Position numbers and translations under genes: made by a program
Shown: piece by piece, positions 5,383 through 9,628 of the stretch
How the letters are laid out: every line of letters begins with the position of its first letter
How positions within the stretch are numbered: position 1 is the first letter of the stretch
Assembly: GCA_001873515.1 (NCBI GenBank)
Contig: MNZH01000011.1
Location: 1 to 9,628 of the forward strand
DNA length: 9,628 nt
Reading direction: 5' to 3'
From: Parcubacteria group bacterium CG2_30_45_37
GTDB lineage: Bacteria; Patescibacteriota; Patescibacteriia; Patescibacteriales; GWC2-42-12
The notes under the pieces: model-generated
The model's input: the letters and a program-made list of their open reading frames with translations, nothing else
Told to the model about the DNA's origin: nothing
The model's database searches: none

Positions 5383-5922
5383 ATGCGCTTAAAAGAAAGA
5401 TATCAAAAAGAAATAATCCCGGCCCTAGAAGCTAAATTCGGCTATCAGAATGTTATGGCGGTGCCGCGGTTGGTTAAGGTGGTGGTTAACGCCGGCGTGG
5501 GCCGGAACGCCAAAGACAAAGCTTTCATTGACGGCGTGGTTTCCAGCCTAGAGAGAATCAGCGGCCAAAAGCCGGTTTTAACCAAAGCCAAGAAGTCCAT
5601 TTCCGCTTTTAAGACCAGAAAGGGCATGGTGGTTGGCGTGGCCGTGACTTTGCGCGGGGCCAGGATGTTTGACTTTGCGGAAAAATTGGTTAAGATAACT
5701 TTTCCCAGAATCAGGGATTTTCGCGGCCTTAATCCCAAGCAAGTGGACGGCCAAGGCAATTTAGCCGTCGGCTTTCGGGAATATATCGCTTTTCCGGAAA
5801 TCAAAGCCGATGAAGTGGACAATCTCCACGGCCTGCAAGTCTCTTTAGCCACTACCGCCAGAAATTACGCCGAAGGCTTGGAGCTATTTAAATTAATGGG
5901 TTTCCCTTTTAAACAAGAATAA
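5383..5922 (+). CDS. rplE: 50S ribosomal protein L5
   Basis: L5 binds 5S rRNA with L18 in the central protuberance and contacts P-site tRNA and S13. The product is 179 residues, the usual length. Visible blocks are [15 protein letters not shown] (1-15), [13 protein letters not shown] (28-40), the signature [20 protein letters not shown] (61-80), [13 protein letters not shown] (86-98), [10 protein letters not shown] (107-116), and [16 protein letters not shown] (125-140). It ends [12 protein letters not shown], the canonical close. No extension or truncation is seen. It precedes rpsN, as in the standard spc order. Confidence 0.98.
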   Translation: MRLKERYQKEIIPALEAKFGYQNVMAVPRLVKVVVNAGVGRNAKDKAFIDGVVSSLERISGQKPVLTKAKKSISAFKTRKGMVVGVAVTLRGARMFDFAEKLVKITFPRIRDFRGLNPKQVDGQGNLAVGFREYIAFPEIKADEVDNLHGLQVSLATTARNYAEGLELFKLMGFPFKQE

Positions 5923-5935
5923 TAAATATTTACTT

Positions 5936-6121
5936 ATGGCAAGAACAGCTCTAATCGTCAAAGCAAAAAGAAAACCGAAATACTCCACCCGGATCGTCAG
6001 GCGCTGTTGGCGCTGCGGCCGCAATCGCGGCTATATGAGAGATTTCGGCATTTGCCGCATTTGCTTCCGCGAACTGGCTAGTAATACCGATATCCCGGGC
6101 GTAACCAAATCTTCGTGGTAA
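5936..6121 (+). CDS. rpsN: 30S ribosomal protein S14, zinc-ribbon form
   Basis: S14 binds the 16S rRNA head and helps assembly near the A and P sites. The product is 61 residues, exactly the short zinc-dependent form (sometimes named rpsZ or rpsN type Z), against ~100 for the zinc-free form. [20 protein letters not shown] (24-43) holds Cys24, Cys27, Cys40 and Cys43, which bind one zinc ion. The ending VTKSSW is canonical. The first ten residues ([10 protein letters not shown]) lack the usual KKS and carry a Thr-Ala-Leu variant. Confidence 0.98.
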   Translation: MARTALIVKAKRKPKYSTRIVRRCWRCGRNRGYMRDFGICRICFRELASNTDIPGVTKSSW

Positions 6122-6134
6122 ATAAATAAAATAT

Positions 6135-6545
6135 ATGACCGACCCAATAGCAGACATGTTAACAAGAATCAGAAACGCGCAAGCCGTTAACAAAGAAACG
6201 GTGGTTTTGCCTATGAGCAAGTTAAAATTTAATATTGCCAAGATTTTGGAGCAAGGCGGCTGGATTGCTAAGGCCGAAGTGATAAAAGCCAAGGCCAAAA
6301 AGAATTCCAGTTCGGTTTTTAACGAAATCAAGATTGATTTGAAATATAAAAACGGCCAGCCGGCCATTACTTCTTTAAAGAAAATCAGCACGCCGGGGCG
6401 GCGGATTTATGCTAATAAAAGTGAATTGCCGAAAGTTTTAAATAATTTAGGCATCGCGATTATTTCCACCTCGCGCGGCCTCTTAACTAACAAAGAAGCT
6501 AAAAAACAGGGCGTGGGCGGAGAAGTGATTTGCGAAATCTTTTAA
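6135..6545 (+). CDS. rpsH: 30S ribosomal protein S8
   Basis: S8 is a primary binder of 16S rRNA in the central domain; in E. coli it is also the translational repressor of the spc operon. The product is 136 residues, close to the usual 130. The N-terminal MTDPIADMLTRIRNAQAV (1-18) and C-terminal KISTPGRRIYA (83-93) plus IAIISTSRGLLTNKEAKKQG (107-126) with VGGEVICEIF (127-136) are the family signatures. No S8-binding-site mimic was evident around rplE, but a fold calculation was not possible. The gap upstream (6122-6134) is all A and T. Confidence 0.98.
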   Translation: MTDPIADMLTRIRNAQAVNKETVVLPMSKLKFNIAKILEQGGWIAKAEVIKAKAKKNSSSVFNEIKIDLKYKNGQPAITSLKKISTPGRRIYANKSELPKVLNNLGIAIISTSRGLLTNKEAKKQGVGGEVICEIF

Positions 6546-6552
6546 AAACTTT

Positions 6553-7101
6553 ATGTCACGATTAGGAAAATTACCAATTGAATTGCCTAGCGGCACCCAG
6601 GCCAAACTGGAGCCGGGTTTTATTATTGTTAAAGGCCCTAAAGGCGAGTTGAAAATAAAACTACCCGAGGCGATTAAAGTTGAGTTTAATGATAAAGAAA
6701 TCAAGCTGTCTATCGCCGACCAAGCCGACGGCAAACAAAGAGCTTTATGGGGGCTGTATCGTAGCCTGATTAAAAATATGGTGGTTGGAGTGAACGAGGC
6801 CTATAGCAAAAAATTGGAAATTAACGGCGTGGGTTACCGCGCGGCCGTCAGCGGCAGCAAATTGACTTTAAATTTAGGCTTTTCCCATCCGGTGGTTTAC
6901 GAATTGCCGGCCGGTATTAAGGCTGAAGTGCAGGAAAATAATATTACTCTTAGCGGTATTGATAAGTATTTGGTAGGCGAGACCGCGGCGCAAATCAGAA
7001 GAATCAGGAAGCCGGAGCCGTATAAAGGCAAAGGCATTAAATATGCCGAGGAAATTTTGCGGCGCAAAGCCGGTAAGACTGCGGTTAAAACGGAGAAATA
7101 A
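6553..7101 (+). CDS. rplF: 50S ribosomal protein L6
   Basis: L6 lies near the sarcin-ricin loop and supports elongation-factor binding. The 182-residue product is of usual length (175-180). It has two tandem copies of the L6 fold. The first holds MSRLGKLPIELPSG (1-14) and VKGPKGELKIKLP (26-38), then LWGLYRSLIKNMVVGV (65-80). The second holds KKLEINGVGYRAAVSGSKL (86-104), LGFSHPVVYELPAGI (108-122) and the signature IRKPEPYKGKGIKY (151-164). It ends in a short lysine-rich tail. Seven bases after rpsH, nine before rplR. Confidence 0.98.
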   Translation: MSRLGKLPIELPSGTQAKLEPGFIIVKGPKGELKIKLPEAIKVEFNDKEIKLSIADQADGKQRALWGLYRSLIKNMVVGVNEAYSKKLEINGVGYRAAVSGSKLTLNLGFSHPVVYELPAGIKAEVQENNITLSGIDKYLVGETAAQIRRIRKPEPYKGKGIKYAEEILRRKAGKTAVKTEK

Positions 7102-7110
7102 AAAATTTTT

Positions 7111-7482
7111 ATGGACAAAAATAAAATAAAACAAGCTAAAAGATTGAGGCGCCGAGGCCGGGTCAGGGCTAAGGTTTTGGGTACGGCCGGCTGCCCCCGC
7201 TTAAGCGTTTTCCGCTCAAATCGCGCCATTTACGCCCAGATTATTAACGATGAAAGCGGCCGGACTTTGGCGGCGGTGGGCGCCGGCGAAGTTCACCCCG
7301 CCAAAGGGGCGAAAGCCAAAAGCAAAAAAGTTGATGTCGGCTTTCAATTGGGCAAATTAATCGCCGAGAAAGCTTTGGCCAAAGGCATTTTAAAAGTGGT
7401 GTTTGATCGCAACGGCTACAAATACCATGGCCGGGTTAAAGCTTTGGCCGAGGGCGCCCGCGCCGGAGGCTTGAAGTTCTAA
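7111..7482 (+). CDS. rplR: 50S ribosomal protein L18
   Basis: L18 binds 5S rRNA together with L5 and ties it to the 50S central protuberance. At 123 residues it is the usual length (about 120). The basic N-terminus [15 protein letters not shown] (7-21) binds RNA. Family blocks are [18 protein letters not shown] (28-45), with Cys28 in place of the usual Arg before PRLSV, and [17 protein letters not shown] (96-112) ending in [11 protein letters not shown]. The stretch [20 protein letters not shown] (64-83) replaces the usual helix lead. It is flanked by rplF and rpsE, as in the standard order. Confidence 0.98.
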   Translation: MDKNKIKQAKRLRRRGRVRAKVLGTAGCPRLSVFRSNRAIYAQIINDESGRTLAAVGAGEVHPAKGAKAKSKKVDVGFQLGKLIAEKALAKGILKVVFDRNGYKYHGRVKALAEGARAGGLKF

Positions 7483-7501
7483 TTAAGAAAGATATTTAAA
7501 T

Positions 7502-8182
7502 ATGGCAGAAGAAAATAAACCAACCGAAAATAAAATAGAGCCAACGGCGCCTTTAGCGGAAGCTAAGGCGGCCGAAGTTAAGCCCGCTCCTTTAGTTAAA
7601 AGAGGCGAGAGAAAAAGAAATTTTAAAGGCCGGCGCGGCGGCGGCCGAGGCCGGGGCGATGACAGGATGCCGGAAGAATTTGAGCAGAAAATGATTGACA
7701 TCGCCAGGGTGACTCGCGTCATGGCCGGGGGCAAAAGAATGCGCTTCCGCGCCTGCGTCGCCGTGGGCAACAAAAAGGGCCGGGTGGCCATTGGTTTGGC
7801 CAAAGGCGCCGACGTCACCGCCGCGGTGACTAAAGCGGTCAACCAAGCCAAAAAGAATTTTATTGACGTGCCGATTGTCAACGAAACCATTCCCCATGAA
7901 ATCTATCAAAAATTGGGCGCGGCTAAGATTTTACTGAAACCGGCTAAAAAGGGACGCGGCATTATCGCCGGCGGCGCGGTCAGGATACTACTAGAACTTT
8001 CCGGCATAAAGAACGTTACCAGTAAAATTTTGGGCACCGGCAACAAGGTCAATAACGTCAAATGCGCGATTGAGGCGCTGACTAATTTGAAAAAAGCGGA
8101 GGTTAAAGCTGTTAAGCCGGCTAAGCCCGCCGACGCTAAAGCTATGGCGGACAAGCAGGAAAAAGTTGCGGAGAATGTATAA
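7502..8182 (+). CDS. rpsE: 30S ribosomal protein S5, with extended N-terminus
   Basis: S5 is part of the mRNA entry site and supports decoding fidelity. The product is 226 residues against a usual 165-170. Residues 1-56 are an extension: an acidic-to-alanine segment, then a basic RGG-like patch GRRGGGRGRG (43-52). The double-stranded RNA-binding S5 domain begins near EQKMIDIARVTRVMAGGKRM (61-80) and RFRACVAVGNKKGRVAIGLA (81-100). The C-terminal domain holds KPAKKGRGIIAGGAVRILLE (146-165), LSGIKNVTSKILGTGN (166-181). After ~residue 197 there is a Lys/Ala tail. The gene next downstream would normally be rpmD (L30), but rplO follows after 24 bases. Confidence 0.98.
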   Translation: MAEENKPTENKIEPTAPLAEAKAAEVKPAPLVKRGERKRNFKGRRGGGRGRGDDRMPEEFEQKMIDIARVTRVMAGGKRMRFRACVAVGNKKGRVAIGLAKGADVTAAVTKAVNQAKKNFIDVPIVNETIPHEIYQKLGAAKILLKPAKKGRGIIAGGAVRILLELSGIKNVTSKILGTGNKVNNVKCAIEALTNLKKAEVKAVKPAKPADAKAMADKQEKVAENV

Positions 8183-8193
8183 TATATTATAAT
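8166..8193 (+). promoter_or_regulatory. Candidate internal promoter before rplO-secY
   Basis: A TATAAT hexamer lies at 8188-8193, 16 bases after TTGCGG (8166-8171), which matches the -35 consensus TTGACA at three or four positions. Another TATAAT is at 8178-8183, spanning the rpsE stop. The surrounding gap is so AT-rich that such hexamers can occur by chance, so the call is weak. If real, the promoter would add transcription of rplO and secY, in the place where rpmD is missing. Confidence 0.25.
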
Positions 8194-8206
8194 AGAAATA
8201 TAGTTT

Positions 8207-8650
8207 ATGCCATTATCACTTAATACAATCAAGCCAGCCAACGGAGCGACCAGAAGAAGGAAGCGCATCGGCCGAGGCAACGCTTCGGGCCACGGCACTT
8301 ACTCGACGCGCGGGCTTAAAGGCCAACGGTCCAGAACCGGCGGCAGGAATAAGTTAAAAAGATTGGGTTTTAAAAAGATCTTGGCGCAAACCCCGAAATT
8401 AAGGGGCTTTAGGTCGGCTAAGCCGAAAAATCAGGTGGTTAATTTGCGCGATTTAAACCAGGCTTTTGCCGATGGCGCTAAAATTAATGCCGCCAACTTA
8501 TTAAAGGCCGGTTTAATCACGACCATTGCCAATCCGGTAAAAATTTTAGGCCAGGGCGAATTAAGGCTTAAAAATTTGGAATTTTCCGGAATAAAATTAA
8601 GCGCCGGCGCCAAGGCGCAGGTGGAAAAATTTGGCGGAAAATTGAGCTAA
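8207..8650 (+). CDS. rplO: 50S ribosomal protein L15
   Basis: L15 is a late-assembly 23S rRNA binder in the 50S core, with a long basic N-terminal arm. The product is 147 residues, the usual length (about 145). The arm shows RRRKRIGRGNASGHGTYSTR (16-35) and GLKGQRSRTGGRNK (36-49). It corresponds to the family's GRGxGSGxGKTSGRGHKGQ... segment, with NASGHGTY replacing the common SGSGKGKT. The globular part has NLRDLNQAF (79-87), INAANLLKAGLI (93-104), VKILGQGELRLKNL (111-124) and the ending SAGAKAQVEKFGGKLS. rpmD is absent between rpsE and this gene. secY starts one base after the stop. Confidence 0.98.
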   Translation: MPLSLNTIKPANGATRRRKRIGRGNASGHGTYSTRGLKGQRSRTGGRNKLKRLGFKKILAQTPKLRGFRSAKPKNQVVNLRDLNQAFADGAKINAANLLKAGLITTIANPVKILGQGELRLKNLEFSGIKLSAGAKAQVEKFGGKLS

Positions 8651-8651
8651 T

Positions 8652-9628
8652 ATGCAGGAAAAATTAATCCAAATTTGGAAAGCGCGCGATTTAAGAAACA
8701 GTCTGCTGTTTGTTTTGGGCATGCTGGCGATTTTCCGTTTGGCCGCGCATATCCCCATCCCCGGAGTTGATACCCAGGCCTTAAAAGATTTTTTTGCTTC
8801 CAACCAGATTTTGGGGCTGATGAATATTTTCGCCGGCGGCGGCATGGAAAATTTTTCCATCGTGATGATGGGCGTGGGGCCGTACATCACTTCTTCGATT
8901 ATTTTTCAGCTTTTGGCCATGATTATCCCCAGCTTGGAAGAGATGAATAAGGAAGAGGCCGGCCGGCAGAAAGTCAATATGTGGACGCGCTGGCTGACCG
9001 TGCCTTTGGCCGCTCTGGAAGCTTACGGCATGATAACCTTGTTAAGAAGGTCGTCTCATTTAATTTTGGGCGAAGTGAGCGCCTTCAGTTTAGTTACCAT
9101 GATTATCACCATCACTGCCGGTACCATCTTTTTAATGTGGCTGGGCGAATTAATGACGGAAAAGAAAGTGGGCAACGGCATTTCGCTGTTGATTTTCGCC
9201 GGCATCGTGGCCGGACTTTTACAAACCGCCCAGCAGGTAATTGTGACCTTTGACCCGACCAAGCTTTACGTGATCCTCGGCTTTTTGGTCATCGCTCTGA
9301 TTACTATCGTGGGCGTGGTCATCGTTAACGAAGGCCAGCGCAACGTGCCGGTGCAATACGCCAGGCAAATTCGCGGCAACCGCATGTTCGGCGGCACTTC
9401 CACCCATCTGCCTTTGCGCGTCAATATGGCCGGAGTGATTCCGATTATCTTCGCCATTTCGGTGGTGATTTTCCCGCCCATGGTGGCGCAATTTTTTATC
9501 CACGCCCGCACGGCCTTGATTGCTCGCGCCGCCGAATGGACGATCGGCTTTTTTCAAAATCAATTGGTCTACGCTATTTTATATTTTCTCTTGGTTTTCG
9601 CTTTTACTTATTTTTATACCGAAGTTAT
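8652..9628 (+). CDS. secY: Protein translocase subunit SecY (3' end outside window)
   Basis: SecY is the pore of the SecYEG channel in the cytoplasmic membrane. The reading frame is open to the window edge: 325 of the usual ~430 residues are present, so it is cut by the window and not a pseudogene. TM1 is about residues 17-36 (SLLFVLGMLAIFRLAAHIPI). The plug region is NIFAGGGMENFSIVMMGVG (58-76), leading to TM2 with PYITSSIIFQLLAMIIP. The loop EEMNKEEAGRQK (96-107) is typical. EKKVGNGISLLIFAGI (170-185) and PVQYARQIRGNRMFGGTSTH (233-252), followed by LPLRVNMAGVIPIIFA, are diagnostic. Later membrane segments run near 205-225, 261-280 and 303-323 (ending FAFTYFYTEV). The first residues MQEKLIQIWKARDLRNS are the expected cytoplasmic N-terminus. 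One base separates it from rplO. Confidence 0.97.
   Translation, partial: MQEKLIQIWKARDLRNSLLFVLGMLAIFRLAAHIPIPGVDTQALKDFFASNQILGLMNIFAGGGMENFSIVMMGVGPYITSSIIFQLLAMIIPSLEEMNKEEAGRQKVNMWTRWLTVPLAALEAYGMITLLRRSSHLILGEVSAFSLVTMIITITAGTIFLMWLGELMTEKKVGNGISLLIFAGIVAGLLQTAQQVIVTFDPTKLYVILGFLVIALITIVGVVIVNEGQRNVPVQYARQIRGNRMFGGTSTHLPLRVNMAGVIPIIFAISVVIFPPMVAQFFIHARTALIARAAEWTIGFFQNQLVYAILYFLLVFAFTYFYTEV

Noticed and set aside
8981..9253. + strand frame of 90 codons inside secY.
   Set aside because: It is an out-of-frame reading of secY; its His/Tyr/Arg-rich product has no family features.
9219..9563. Minus-strand frame of 114 codons opposite secY.
   Set aside because: The + strand encodes unmistakable SecY through this region; the histidine- and asparagine-rich product is typical of a reversed membrane-protein gene.

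Overview
This window is a nearly uninterrupted stretch of the bacterial S10-spc ribosomal protein super-operon, all on the + strand. It runs from rplD (L4) to the first three quarters of secY. The order is L4, L23, L2, S19, L22, S3, L16, L29, S17, L14, L24, L5, S14, S8, L6, L18, S5, L15, SecY. There are eighteen complete genes and one gene cut by the window edge. No tRNA, rRNA, CRISPR array, transposase or minus-strand gene could be supported.

The organism is most likely a member of the Candidate Phyla Radiation (Patescibacteria), probably of the parcubacterial type. The main evidence is the absence of rpmD (L30): only 24 bases separate rpsE from rplO, and loss of L30 is a known hallmark of that radiation. 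Supporting features are low-complexity Ala/Lys/Pro extensions on L23, S19, L22 and S5, zinc-binding forms of S14 and L24, and the absence of clear Shine-Dalgarno sequences. Ordinary stop codons are used (16 TAA, one TAG after rplP, one TGA after rpsQ). UGA is therefore a stop here, which argues against the UGA-recoding lineages (Gracilibacteria, Absconditabacteria). Assignment to a particular phylum is not possible from this sequence alone.

Layout: bases 1-64 hold a 45-base palindromic repeat just before rplD. Bases 719-837, between rplD and rplW, are the only long intergenic gap (119 bases). They hold an inverted pair of the same repeat family, and the right arm is a near-exact copy of the repeat before rplD. 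A different small palindrome sits in frame inside the 5' end of rplW. From rplW onward genes are separated by 1 to 29 bases with no overlaps, so the block is probably read as one polycistronic mRNA. Two gaps hold something of note: three tandem heptamers between rplV and rpsC, and an AT-rich stretch with two TATAAT hexamers between rpsE and rplO.

The ribosomal proteins build both subunits: S19, S3, S17, S14, S8 and S5 in the small one, and L4, L23, L2, L22, L16, L29, L14, L24, L5, L6, L18 and L15 in the large one. SecY forms the membrane channel on which ribosomes dock through the L23/L29 exit region. I see no unknown gene system. What merits a second look is the repeats that invaded an otherwise compact operon, the T-ATG start context shared by 18 of 19 genes, and unusual protein tails and residues.
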